Shown: positions 13,573 to 27,308 of the stretch, one piece after another
How positions within the stretch are numbered: position 1 is the stretch's first letter
Layout: the number at the start of each line of letters is the position of its first letter
From: Terebella lapidaria
Taxonomy: Eukaryota > Annelida > Polychaeta > Terebellida > Terebellidae
Reading direction: 5' to 3'
Length of the DNA stretch: 64,000 nt
Assembly: GCA_949152475.1 (NCBI GenBank)
Contig: OX424555.1
Coordinates: forward strand, 58,695,977-58,759,976
Made by a program: the position numbers and the translations under genes
The notes under the pieces: generated by a model
Told to the model about the DNA's origin: nothing
Database searches by the model: none
Seen by the model: the letters and a program-made list of their open reading frames with translations, nothing else

Positions 13573-16500
13573 TGGCAATGGTATGTTTCATGACAGACGA
13601 AAGCATATTGAATGAGCAAATTTGCAACAGATTCACACTATTCACGGAATCCAGCCCTTGCTCTACTGGACAACAATCATTCGCCGATAAGCGCCCAACG
13701 AAAACAACACAGAAATGCCCCTCAAAATGAATCCTGACAATAAATAGAAGTACACTGACGTAGTGACTTCAAAGGGGAAGTCAATCACTATCATTGATGG
13801 GCAACTTCTTTGAGCTTCCGTTACAAAACTTGACCAATGACCGAAGTGTCACTGCATTCTCCTAATTAGGGATTTGAATGGATGTCCTGAGAGAGCAACC
13901 CTGTTCTCAACCTATGTTCCATAGCCCCAGGGCGATCTTTCTCCCCTGGTTAGCCTACCACTCTACATATAGTCCCCTGTCCCACCCCTAACAGAATTAT
14001 GCGCCTCTGGTGTTGCGCTTGTCTGGTGGGGCAAGGATATTGGCAAGGATACGGACAGGAGAGAGTGTACATCAATAGCCAGAGGGGCAGGTCTGGGATC
14101 CCTGTAGTTTGAACATTATTTCGCTTTATAAAAGAACCAAAAACGAGAGAGGTAAAAAAAGTAAAAAAAATAGGTTAAAAAGTCTTTAAATCACTTACAT
14201 GTACACATTGTACGGACATATTTCCATATCATGGCCATATCTGAACCAAAACGCATACTACTCAAAATCGACGTTATTAATTTGCGAGATTACACAAAAG
14301 AACAGTGTCGTATCTGGTGCTCTTTCTTGACCAGCAGCTTCATGGGCACGTCTTTATAGCCTGCGTCTGGATAGAACCGAGGTCCTCAAAATGTGCCTGT
14401 CATCTCGAAAGTTAATAGGGGTGTCGTATGACGATAACTGGCAGATCAGGTTATTATTGGTGACGAAAATGAAAAAAAAAAACATAAACACCATATCAAT
14501 TAAAACACTTCCAGTTCTCTCAATGGTACTAGTATTAGAACATGAAGAGTGGATGTGAAACTGTGCAACTATAATTTAATAAGATACCGGGGTATAGTAA
14601 TACTGATGTGTACATGTAGATCATGTCGATATTTTTGTGCATAGGAGGAATACTTCTTCTTGTTGGAACTAACATGTATTGCCTAAAGAACAAAAATATG
14701 TATTCATCAGTATGTCGTTTAGAACTGGGCGAGTGGTAATCGATAAAGACATAATTCGTGATATAATGAATATAGCGTTCAACCAAAATACACTTTTGCC
14801 ATAGACAGTTTATACTGCAAAATTAGGCCATATATATAATTTTAGCTCCATGCGCTTATGCACATGCACAATATCACAACATTTTAAGTGATTTCCCCTG
14901 GGATGTATCATATGCATGTAATATATATCAAAATAATACGTTGTGTAGAAAATACTGCGTCTATAATAGCATTAGTCTATGCGCACTCATAATAGTATTC
15001 GACATGAGTAACCTGGCAACGATTGCCATGAAATATTGAGGAGCTTACGAAACGTGAGCAGTTATCTAATACTGGCCATGTATTAATGGATCAACAAAGG
15101 TCACTCGACGTGTATTCCTGGATTACCAATGGCGAGCATTCGAAGCCCGACATAGCAACATGATCTAATATGCACAAGCCTGACGTGTACGGGTATAAGC
15201 TTTCACATTTGAATGTGGGTGGAAGTATTGTCACTGTTCACAAATACGTTCTCCATTATACAAGAACCCCGGAAAGGTATAGCTTTGGACTTAAGTCACC
15301 CAAGGGCGTCTTACTTCAATTTGATCCACTCTGGTCTCCAGTTAATGGAATAACGGCTTAGCTAAACCGATTTGCCTCATGTTTAACGCTGATAGTTCAA
15401 ATGAGACATAATTGTTATTCGCAATCTGTGAGACAGAATGATACGACGACTTAAATGAAAAAAATGACAATTGCATATGCTGCATTATTTCCGCATGTAC
15501 GTACATGTAAACCATGAGATGTCATTCGCTACATGTACTAAATATGTGTTCATTCGAACAGCAACGGATTATAGCACATTCAATTAATGATGTTTCAAAA
15601 ACACAGATCTCTCTTCAACAACAATGACACCGCTTTGATCGTTGTGTGTTCTAATAATAACTGCACCAAGTTCAATCTAAAGTCCTCACATTCCATCGAT
15701 CATCAACGACAGAAACCAATTTCCCACATTCCACACCATCTCAAATCTCACTGTGAAATTATTATTATTGAGAGTGTGACATGTTTGCACATCTCTGTCA
15801 CATGACTCACGGCCCATTTCCATAATCCCATCTTCAGAGGTAGAGTAAATACTCGTGGGAGAGTACTCATCGCGTTAATGCAATTGGTCTGGCTGACCAT
15901 GATTGACACCACTTTTGATGAAGATGCATGCATTCTCTTTGCAATACGTTCTTTTACAATTGTACGGCTGCATCTCAATGATGTAAAACCATATTCCAGG
16001 CGTACATGTATGCATCTAAACGTGTCGAGGCGGAATAAATTCAATCAAGGGTGAAAAACTGCGCATGACTGTTATGAATTGGCTTTTATCCATAGCTAGA
16101 GACAACACCACTGGTATATATGTATTGATGTGCACGTTCTTGTACCTTGAAACACAGTGTTTGCATTCAGAATGAACAACTTTGCTCCACATCAAACTTT
16201 CTGGCAGGACAAAAGCTTCCTATAGCATCGTCAACATATACGTGCCGGTGATATACAGTTGCTCAGGCTTGCTTGGTACATGTAAGTGCAAACATGGGTC
16301 AATTTATTTGTGGCGGATGCTTGCAAAGCATGTCAGGAATTGATTCGCTAATGTGATAAGGTGTCGTTTTTTGTATGCATAGTGTACCAAAGCACACCAT
16401 GCTACTGTTTCACAGGTTGTTTGCTTGAACCCGTTTATGTGACATCGACAATAAAATGTAGAGTTCAAGCTTAGCTACCATAGCATAAATTGACGCTAGG

Positions 16501-17870
16501 AATCAGTTGGATGTATTTTAGCTCAGGTCCAGATGACTATAACCAACTCACTAGAAGTTATAATGAATGAACATTTCATCAAATGTACACTTATAGTATA
16601 CCTTGGTCACTGATGTGATTTAAAGATTACTGTTGACGTTCTAAAGTGTGTTAGACATAGTTCGAAAATATATGTAGATATAGTTAGTGAAATAGGCATT
16701 CTGATACATATACATAATGATGCTCGTGCATTCAGCAGAACAGCAGTTCTTGATAAAAGAACCGCAGTTCTTTAATATCACACTATCAAATCGATCTGGT
16801 TCCTAATTCATTCATTTTGCTTTGAGTCCACAAAGACACTAAACCTCTCAAATAATACAGAACATATCCCCAAAGTGACTCCGCAGTAAATCTGCCGAAG
16901 GGACAATCCTCTCTGATCACACGAATAAATCAAATGTGGTGTAGTCGGAAACACGAAGACCTTGGACAATATGGAAATGGGAATTGTATATTGTAGAGAT
17001 GTGATTGCGTCCCGGGTTTTAAATATACATGTATATTTGGCTAATCGGATATTCGAGTGGCCTCGAAGTCACTGAACAATACAATTTCTAGCCACAAAGT
17101 GTAAAGACATTTTTTCGAAAAAGAAATGACAATTTTTACCTTCCAAGATCATAATACAAATCATCAATGATGATGTGCCAACATTTAAGACGATTAACAT
17201 ACACATTGAAGTATTCTAACCGTGTTGATTCATACATGCAACGTCTAAAATGAAGGGAAATGGACTGCAATCTGGAACTTCCAACAACATTTGTTTCATC
17301 AAAGGCGAAAAAATAATATTTTATTCTACATCAATAGTCAGCTATAGCAGCCACGTCTGTACTGCCTGTAATATCATATTATACTCATACCCAATGTTTT
17401 TTCATATAAGTTACAGTGAGAGGTTATGACCAATAATCATTCCATGCATATTAATGGATGCATTCACTTCTATCGCACCACACACAGTAGTGTATGGTCA
17501 TTACTAGGGGTTTAAACGGTTAGCGAGAACCGTGGCACATGCTTCGATCTCGCTCATATGGGAGTCACATTCAATCATAGACGTATAACTCCTCAATGTT
17601 ACAAATTAGAGTCATGATTCACGAGGAAATCACGAGCCATTGAAGATGCAATCCAGGACCAATCAACCTCTCTCAGTAGTCATCCTCAGCATGGCAACTC
17701 TATAGATACAGGGCATGTTGCCCTGGGGTTTAGGCATGAGTATTGTTAATAATTTATCGTGATGTCATGCATACATACAGTAAATGCCAGATTTAGAGGC
17801 AATACATTGGGGGGGGGGGGGGGGGGGTGCTATGTCAGAAGCTCTACAATACATCTACAATCGGTTTAGA
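13573..17870. repeat. Tandem array 1, copy 3
   Basis: The blocks recur at 13838, 15027-15142 and 15770. About 200 bases around 14220-14450 have no counterpart in copies 1 and 2 and may be a small insertion. The segment homologous to 8260-8410 is partly deleted around 16040-16100. A poly-G run of about 18 bases sits at 17811-17827. Confidence 0.7.
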
Positions 17871-20800
17871 TTCAAGCATGTTTCTTTCAACGTTCTTCAA
17901 TTTAAAAAAAAAATAATTGGGGGTATACACATTAGGAGAACTCCTATTTCCAGCGAACAATACCCAGAGACTTACATGCCCGTCCATAAGTGACAGATGT
18001 ATACAACGAGGCAGTTATTCCCAAAGAAGCCCATCATTATCATTGATGGATAACTTCTTCGTGGCCCTGCTGTCTTCATCCGTCATTACTGGACATAGCC
18101 ATTGACCGGAATGTCACCATCTCCTATCAATCAAGTCGTCCTTCTTGGTTACATTTGGGACCATGTCCCTGGATGATGTTATAACTCGGTGAGGGACGAG
18201 TGCCCCTTCTGTAAGATTCCAATGGGAAATATATCAGAAAGTATTTAGTTTGTTATGTGTCTTCTACATGTATGTAGTTATGAAACATAGTGAGGTAGAT
18301 ACACCTAGATCGTGCAAACAATGATATGATGTTCGTGGAGTCAGAGAGGAGTATGTGTGAGATTTCAACCAATGTACTCGATATGTGTTCGAGTTTATGT
18401 TTGGGCATCACCTGAAATGGGTTTGATTGCATGAACGCAAACTAATAACGTATAAGATTGGCAGTTGGCTCATGGATACTATTAACGCTCTGATTGTATG
18501 TTTATATTAGCATCAATCATTGAGCACATATAGGAAGTCATATATGATTCATATCAAGTGACCTTGATATGACATTGATTGCTCAAACATTAGGTTATTG
18601 AGGAACAAAACTGCCTGAAGATAGACTTAGGTTCGTGTCATGAACAAATTCAATACAGCAAGTCCTTTGTATTCTAAATGCTTTGGCAAAATTTAACATG
18701 ACCATAGTAACCATTTGGGTCAGAATCAGTAATTGGTTAATAAATGTCAATGTTATCGTGACGATTATACTATGAAGAAAAGCAAACCCAAACATATCAC
18801 CGGTGAGAAGCTTCACATCGCCCTTGATACTAGGTGTACGTTATATTTTTCAGTTCAACCCATCACTCAAACTGTGGCATGATTTCCCCAGGTGCCTCCA
18901 TGTACGTACAAGTATATGTAGTTTTACCACAAGCAGCAGTGTACAGCGCGGTAAAGCCATTTTGTATGCTTTCGACTTCCATACATGTCGTATTTTTATT
19001 GATAGACAGGACTTCCATGAAATATTGAGCATCCTCGATCAACTAACTTAGCCATGCAGTTCTTCCTACATTCATATGTTTTAGTATGAGACATACGCAT
19101 CGCGTGAGAATATATATATTCAAAACAGAACGTACGAGACATTTTTGCCTTTTCCATCATAAAACTTGAATTTAGCACTGAATAATTCATATGAAACACT
19201 TATAAGTTTCGACTGCTGAATGCTACATACATGCACCACGTAAAAGTTGTGCAAACGTGATACATTATCTGTCATGTTGGTTCAATGTATGGTTTTAACA
19301 CATTTGACAGGAAAGCGCTTCCTGCGTTTCCCAGGAATTGCTTGCGGGTCCGCCCACGAAAACCGAATTTAGATTCATTATGAGACGGTTTCTTGCCAGT
19401 AATAAATCCATAATGTTTCGGGTCACTGATCTGGGAGTTCTGACCTAACCATAACATTCACCCAATTGTACATATCAATGACTAAACACACCCAAGACAT
19501 GGAACGATTGCAAGACTACACACTTCATGTCTTCCTCTTTGTTGGCTAATAACTAGGCTACCAGTCTTGGTTGAGCTTCAGTATCGGATATTCCAAACAG
19601 TCTCTACGCGGTAAAAAAAAACTAAACAAGACAGATATCTATGAAATGAAGCTGGTCCACTTTTATATCAATGGAGTCATGTCATGGAATTTTCAGGAGG
19701 ACCTCGTTCCCAGATGAGTAGTTTTCCTCGTCAAGTCCCTTACCACCTGCCTGGTTCTACATTACCTTTACAGCCCACGTATCCCGTCCTGATGCCCGCC
19801 AATGGACACTTCACATTTACTTCATCAATCTGCACCGTCCCTCAACTAATGAAATTATGTCACACTACGAATGCACAAAGTGGTGCTTTGTTTATTTTAT
19901 ATATGGCAAGATCCAATTGTTTCCCACCATTTTGTAGCCGAGGTTCTTATAATTATAACTGTAATTTTGGAAGTCATGCAAAAATATGTATTGATGTTAG
20001 ACTTTCAACAAAATGGATTAAATCTTGATTGAACATTGCAACATGTAAGAAAGATTAACTAGTATTATTCATCCTCTGGTATCCAAAAAAATCCCGCCTG
20101 AAACGTGATATGTTTTTTTTCATCGAGAGGGTCAGGGTGACATGTTTGAGCATCTCTGCCAAATAACTCATTGCGACAATCCTAACAATCCAAACATCTG
20201 TGCAAGTAGGGTCCCTCGGGTGAAAAAACCGTCCAAATCAATTTGCTTAGATATCCATTGACACTACCAAACAGTGAAGAGGCGGACTTCACAGGTGGTC
20301 ATTTAGTTTAACAATTATGTGCAAAACAATTGATTGTCATGACTTGTCAGTTGGGATTATGGGCGGTATCAGCTCTTCATTTTATTAGTTAAACCTGACA
20401 AACATCTAGACAACGATAGCATGGAGGTTTGGATCGGGTGTTGCCAGAACCGACATGTGAAATGATCGTTAACTTTGATAGTTTCCCAGGAAAAGCTTAC
20501 AACGACAATGCAATGTAAACTGAAGTCCAGTCATCAAATGAAACAACATTCTTGCTTTTGTGGTACCCGTGTCACGTCCTCGTTATAGGCTATCAATGTA
20601 GTGATTGGGGACAGCCAGCAATGCAATTATTAGTGGTCACGGTCGTATCACCAGATAGCAGCAATAAATTGTATCGAATGCCTCGTGTTGGCCATAAGAC
20701 TTCTATATTTGTTTTCCTTTATGGGCAATATTATCCAGGAATATACCACAACTACTGAAGATCTGGTTTCAGAGTAGATTCTGATGCCGACGGTCGGCCA

Positions 20801-21400
20801 AGTTGTATCGTTGAAGCATCGGAAGCTCATATCTAGGTAGACTTGTCAATATATGACTTAAGTTGAAATGCACAAGTTCCTCTTTTTTTTGCTAGAATTT
20901 TGTTCCAACAAGTACAATGCTGGGTCAAGGCGTTTAGAGAGGGGATTAGTGAGTGCTTCCTGTGAGGAGGCGGAAAAAATAACTTGCGGTGCGAGAGTGT
21001 GTCATTATAAAACTAATGAAGGTCCACATTTACACATTGTTATCACGTTCGTACAATTATGGAGTTCGTACAATCATACACGTTCTTTTGAAATATCTGG
21101 TTAGTAACCTTCAGACAAGTACGGTTGCTACACAGCGGATCAATGTGATTAGTTGCAAATATTTATTGATGACTTACAATATATATATGTACATGCATAC
21201 AGTCAGCGAACTGAGGTTCATAAGCTGGGGTTAATAAATACATGACTGCAATTACTTTTCAGTTCTACACGATGGGCGGAAACCACAACGGGTAATAACA
21301 ATTACATGTGTGTAAGTTAGCATCACTTCTAAGTGTAGTGTAAATCACTACAGTAAAAATATTCCATGAATATTAATACACGTTTTGGGAGCTTTAGATG
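17871..21400. repeat. Tandem array 1, copy 4 (most diverged)
   Basis: Only islands of similarity remain: TGACCGGAATGTCACC at 18103, CCATGAAATATTGAG near 19014 and a GTGACATGTTTGAGCATCTC block near 20126. They keep the order and about 4 kb spacing of the other copies. The 3' edge is uncertain; a CCATGAATATTAAT motif near 21365 may be its end. Confidence 0.55.
18549..18572. other. Perfect 10-base inverted repeat with 4-base loop
   Basis: TCATATCAAG and its reverse complement CTTGATATGA flank the loop TGAC. It could extrude as a hairpin or be a dyad protein-binding site. The function is unknown. Confidence 0.5.
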
Positions 21401-24400
21401 TAGATGTATGATGCCAGTGATCAATGGCCCATACGTGTAGCAATTAGTCACGATGGTGACGCTAGAGCCACACATGTAGGTGGGATTCGTAAGCACTCGA
21501 CTTACTCTTGGCAGCTGGTCAATGCAACAAATTAGATACATAATTCACACTCGAGTCCTCCTAGGATCACGAGAAATGATAGATGCAACCGCGCGGATGA
21601 TGGCCCATTTGCAGCACTCGACGTTTCCGAAAGCATGGATGCTCCATTAATAATGGCCGTCTTTAGCTGGTAGCGTTGGACGCGGGGGCCACTAGGGAGC
21701 TTGTGAACGAATTGATGGCATTCACGTAGATCGACTAAGACGCAATCAATGATTTCATTTGTGACGCGCGAATACCCGCACGATCCGAGCGGATTTGTTT
21801 CTAAATTAGGGTGCATGGATTAGCTCGAGTCACCTTTTTGCGTGTCAGCTAGACATTGCATCGCTGAACGAAGCTTAAAATAGCTATGAAAGTACCAGGG
21901 CTGCATTTTATATTGTGTCATGCTGGATGTAAATTTCTGATCATAAACCATGATGATCATGATCAACTGAAAACAGCTATAACTAACATGTGTAATAACA
22001 CCCGAAGTGTGTCGAATTGATCGAAGATTATAATTCAGCCTTGGGTCCTACAGCAGAACAGACCACCCTCAAACTCCTGGGTCAATTAACCTAGGGTCTC
22101 CAGAGTCACAAAACAGGTCCAACTGGCAAGAACGAGAGAAAGAGTTCTTTAGGGTGTACATGTACATGACTGCAGATCTGTTTTTTTATAGGAACAGTTT
22201 ATCCTATACTTTCTTGTTATAACTCCGGTCAATACATGTACATCAATAAAACATTAGTTGTATCTCATCAAAGACAAGCTGTGGTCAAATTCTATCATGG
22301 GTTAGAACAAGTGATTTTTACGTGTCAAATGAGACATCGTACTGTATTTTTCATAATAGTACTTACTATCATATCATATAGAATAATTTCTACGCTAAAA
22401 GTGTATATTATCATATCTTGCTTTATATCCAAGGTATTTGGCATGCTAATAGCATAGCGAGGAGAGCCAACGCGTGATTGTGCCTGCAGTTTGGGACAGA
22501 TGCCATGGTTCCTTGAAACTCCATCTGCCTTCTCAAATATCCAATAGTGCCGAGGCATAGAGAGGGGAATACTTTTTGTAGTTCGTTATATTGCAGAGAT
22601 CAAAAGCGGACTGCTGTCTTTATAGTCCGACACCACTCTGCGTACAGAACAGAAGCTGCTTTGAATCCCTATACGATACAAGTTTATGAAGCCATTGTCA
22701 AAATTGCATGTACTTCGGTGACGATAAAGCATTTTCGGTGGCAAATGTGGAGCAAGAAAGGTACACTCTTCCTGAATCACATGAAATCCTGTTGTACTTG
22801 CTCGCCACACAACAAAGACATCTATTGAAAAAAAAAACCCAGCTACATACGATGCAAAGCAGGGCATTCTCAAAGACATATCACTGTTACGATGGATTAC
22901 GTGTTGATTACATATGCATGTCCGGACAGAAAGGGCATTACGAATTGATTCGCTGATGGGTAATCAAACTCGAAAATATAAATATATCATATACTGTAGA
23001 CTAACTTCTCCTGTGCAGCAATATATGCCACATCCGAATATATTTTCAAATGCAACCCGAGTAACTGAGTTAATTAACAGCACTAGAGTAACCCAAGCGG
23101 TGTGTGTGTACATGTACACACGTATAAAGCTGGGCACCTCCTTGCTAATGGGTAGGAAGGAGTGCCACACACAGTCACACCATCGCTCATTAGTTCGGAT
23201 TTCACCTGTCAATTACAACTCTCCGGTGGTGTTCCACTCTCGACAGGCGATCCTTGAGGGAAAAGATTAATTTGCGGTCAAATTTCCCAACGTTTGGAAC
23301 GATTCCTGCACGAGATGCGTCCATTTCTTGACATTAATTCGTAAAAATATTCATTGTTTGCTTTTCATTGCGTTGTTTTTGATGAGTGAAATTATACACA
23401 TATAGACCCGGCTAGTCACTCCATGTAAGGCGATAATGCCAGACAATCCCCAAGCGTTTAACTTGCTCTCACACGATGGATGAAGCGTTTGCTAGAATTG
23501 ATTTCAAAAGGTTTTGACCCTTTCACTCGCTAATTTTTAGTCGTTTATTTTTTATGGATACGATGTTCCTTATTAAATGTTCCACAGCCGATGAACGTCC
23601 GTACAACGGTAAATCTAAATATATCCACCTGTTTGGCACAATAACGAAAGGACCTATAATTTCCCTACACCCTCGAGACGATTTGACCAGCCGTTTCTAT
23701 GTAATCGGATTCGCGATGACTTTTACCATGAGATCCGACAAATTTGGTCCGTATCTCAGTTTTGCAGGGTGGCTTGCGACCCTTCCCGCCTCTCACAACA
23801 GAGAATAGCAATGAATGTAATACCTCCGCAATGTATTAAAAAGGAAACCTGAATATTTCACAACCGTCGATCTTCAAAAGAATCTATTGGTTCGAACCGA
23901 AATTCATTTGTGGCAAATAATATGTACTTTGACCAAGCAGCGTATAATCCTAATTACTATCGATCTTCGATTGAATGGAAAAGTACAATACTAGCTTCTT
24001 TGACGACGTGTGCTCACAAACATAAGCTGCATCGATTCCCAAATTAACAATTTCCTCTGACATTCTCCCGCTAAAATCGTGGGGTTCCGAATCAAAATGT
24101 TAAGCTCCTATTTAACATTATACAATTTTCGCAGTTACGCGTTTTCAGACACGATATCGCGAAAGCTAATTTTGATGTATCGTATCGTACATTATTCAAT
24201 TTGACGCATATCTGTTTATGTCTCATAATGCTATTTCCACCATGAAAATGAACGCAAGTTTGACTTCGCACTCCATCCTGAATAATTCTTAGCGCTATGC
24301 AATTTTCCATTCAAACGCACGATTAGTCACGTTCAAGCAAATGAGGAATTTCAGAGGGTCCCTCTCTAAATAGGAATACATTTACTGGATAAATTTTTAA

Positions 24401-24960
24401 ATAAAAGAGTAAATATGCCAAGCGCGTGTCTGCGGTTAATGAGAACAGTAAAAAATATCTCGACATTTACATCCAACTCTGGAATACGCCTGAGGTAATT
24501 GGGATAAATTGGCTGCTGGGGGCAAAAACAACATGTATACGTAAGATGTGAACTCCGGAACCAAAGCATGCTTCGACTTTGAAACTCATGTTTTTTTGAC
24601 AATATTATTGTTGTTTCATGTATCTTTATATCCCGGCAGAATACATTTGGACAGTGCTATTGACAAAGGATTTCCCCACAAAAATGAGAGTAGTGCTGCT
24701 ATTTTGAACCAGAAGACACATTCGGGTGCGTTTTAGTCAATTATGCTGCCTCCAAAGCATTGCACGACCCAAAGTCAAAGTTATGTACACAAAGTCTTCT
24801 GCCGCAGAATTTTAATGATGGGGCTACACTATTTGGACATAATAAAAGATCTGACCATCGCTGCGGCTGAACCATTTAGCAGGACATTCATATCAGTGTT
24901 AGGTATATTAATGGCTGACCCATCCAACGACATAGATCTATAAACTTCGTCTGTCCTTCT
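21401..24960. other. Non-coding DNA, no gene recognised
   Basis: No supported gene. The segment 21540-21830 is more GC-rich than its surroundings and open on the minus strand for 94 codons, but it matches no family I know and lacks splice or start context. A frame at 23554-23808 (84 codons) also looks moderately protein-like but is unrecognised. A CTCF-like word, CCACTAGGGAGC, lies at 21689-21700. Confidence 0.35.
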
Positions 24961-24965
24961 TATTA

Positions 24966-27303
24966 GGGATATTTCATATGCACGTTCGTGGTGGCACGAA
25001 CAGCACGTACGTAGGAACCGCACGAACAGGCTGATCTGGAGGGGACCGGTTGTTATTTTGGTATGAGTTTTGACGCATAATAATATATTCACAAAGCGAC
25101 ATAATAATATATTCACAAAACTCACCAGCTACTCACATCGGCACAATATTTTGAGTTGTATGTAGAATAGCCAGCAGAGGAGTGGTAACTTCGGTATTAC
25201 ACGCTCTTGGGGGTAAACCACGGAAATGTGAACAAGGGCGCTTCCAAATAAACTCATCGGATAATGACGGAGCGGGGGTATATGCCCAGATGGTAGCATC
25301 ATCACTCTAGCTATCGATATAATTATATAATATTTCGTGAGAGATTTTATGTTAACACACAGAACACTGACGGCAAAATGTCCACTATATGGCTTGTTAC
25401 ATTTAACTGGCGTGCTGATGCCCATTACCTTGATTCAAATTCAGTTACCTTGCCAAACCCCACGTGTTATAATAGATTTTCACGTGATGTAAAGTTGGAA
25501 TCAATTTTAAAATCAGCCAAATTTAGCATTCTTCTTTGTCACGCAAACTTGAAAGTACATCTCTAGATAGTCGGGAATATATAGGAAATATGCACAGTTC
25601 GACAACAGATACTTAGAAAATTGCCGTTAATCGTGCATGAAAACAGTGGATAGAGAATGATCGGCCTGCCTACATTGCCGGTTGCCACAGTATGTAAACA
25701 AATACCAATGACGTCATGAGACTTTGTGTAGAACTCGTCCTCAAGGCGGGCCGCTTTGAGGAAAATTTGATGCGAGATTGACTGGCCCGAGTATGAATCT
25801 TGATTTGGCAACTCAATTTATGCACGTAATACCCATTTTCAGACCCAAATTTCTACGATTTCTTATTCTATAGACAAAACAAAGCTACTGCAGAATAAAT
25901 ACATTTTGTCAATTCAAAAAGTGATTATAGCTTTAAAGTTACTTTTAAAGTATCATTCTGAAACGATTAAACACTCATTCGCAAGACATTGTGCATTAAG
26001 ACATACTTTGGATTAAGGATTCTCTTCAGTGTGGTATCGGAATTATAGGTAATTTTAACCCAAATTATCTGCGAAATCAGCCAAATTTGATAATTTTCAC
26101 TGAAACCAAGTATTGATGAAATATATGTAAAATTTACCCCTTGGTTTGTTTGTCAATTATGAACCTTTGTGCTTGATTTTGCTATGGATCGCCATGCTCA
26201 TTTTATCGCTACAGGCATCCATTCCAGATTACCGAATTTTGCTTAAATTTAGAAAACAATGACTTACTCTCACAATTATCATGATATAGCCTAACAACGT
26301 ATTGAAGCCGATAATACCGATATACTTTTTGTTCGGTTGTTTGTTATTGAAAATTAGTTGATTGAAAATGGGCAAATTATCCATTACGCAGATATTTTCG
26401 GGTTAAAATTACCATAATTCGAATATGAATTGAAAATTACATCCAAAGTATGTTTTTTAATGGACATTACACGTCATGGGATTTGCGCATTGCCCGTCTC
26501 CTCGCACGTGGTTCCCGTGTATTCAGTCATGACAGGGTGTCCATATGGGTAAATTCTGTCAGCCAAAAGCCATGCTTCGGCTGAAAACGGTAGGTCGCCA
26601 TTCAGACCAATTTGCGGAATGTTCCTATATGACTGCATTGCATTGTTCATATCTCCCAGAATGCACAAAACAAATTCACAGTTTGTTTGACAAAGAAAAT
26701 ATTTGGCAGTGATTCCAAGTGATCATACTCGGAATACCTACTCGGAATGTATACCTGTATTGTCCAATGTTCTATATCCCACTTCAATATTGTACGTTGT
26801 TTTAACATGTATTTCATACACACACTGCTTTGGCCAAAAACTTTAGATCTATGTACAATATTCGTGACACTTTCTTTAGCTTGGAGAATATGCAAAAAAA
26901 ATACATTGCATAAATATCTTCTCAGCTGGTACCAGAATATGTTAATCACATTCATTAATCACTTTTCGACAGTTTGGTGTTAAAAGGTTTATATTATAGC
27001 GATATATAACTAATGTCACGGCAAATGTATTTCCATAAATCCCAGATATTTACTATTATTACTATAATAACATACATTACTAATTATAACACACAGCGGA
27101 CGATAAATTTATGAACACAATGCAAATTACAAGTCGCGGCCCGTATACAGTTGATGCATTGGTCATCTCCGCGTCGCTCAGGTTGTGGTCATCTCTGCAT
27201 AGTCTGTTCTGAAACAACAACCGGTCCCCTTCAAATCAGCCTGTTCGTGCGGTTCGTAGTACGTGCTGTTCGTGCCTCCACGAACGTGCATATGAAACAT
27301 CCC
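24966..27303. mobile_element. Non-autonomous terminal-inverted-repeat DNA transposon
   Basis: Arms of about 92 bases, 24966-25057 and 27212-27303, are reverse complements of each other with a few mismatches. The element starts GGGATATTTCATATGCACG and ends CATATGAAACATCCC. It is flanked on both sides by TATTA (24961-24965 and 27304-27308), a 5-base target-site duplication. Internal sequence has no transposase-like frame, so it would need enzymes supplied in trans. A second inverted-repeat element is nested inside. The superfamily cannot be assigned from termini alone. Confidence 0.75.
25994..26463. repeat. Nested inverted-repeat element inside the 2.3 kb transposon
   Basis: The left arm at 25994-26073 and right arm at 26387-26463 are imperfect reverse complements. 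Shared words include CATACTTTGGAT against ATCCAAAGTATG, and GGTAATTTTAACCC against GGGTTAAAATTACC. It is about 470 bases long, AT-rich and without coding capacity. It may be a MITE that landed in the larger element, or an internal palindrome of that element. Confidence 0.55.
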
Positions 27304-27308
27304 TATTA

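Noticed and set aside
17811..17827. Poly-G run, and similar G or C runs near 1120, 4715, 27632, 36147 and 53814
   Set aside because: Simple homopolymer runs common in such genomes; nothing suggests function beyond possible sequencing difficulty.
21532..21816. 94-codon minus-strand frame in a GC-richer block
   Set aside because: Unrecognised and without convincing gene context; the block is equally well explained as regulatory or random single-copy DNA.
23554..23808. 84-codon plus-strand frame that looks mildly protein-like
   Set aside because: No family recognised and no exon boundaries of good quality; kept only as a remark in the regional entry.
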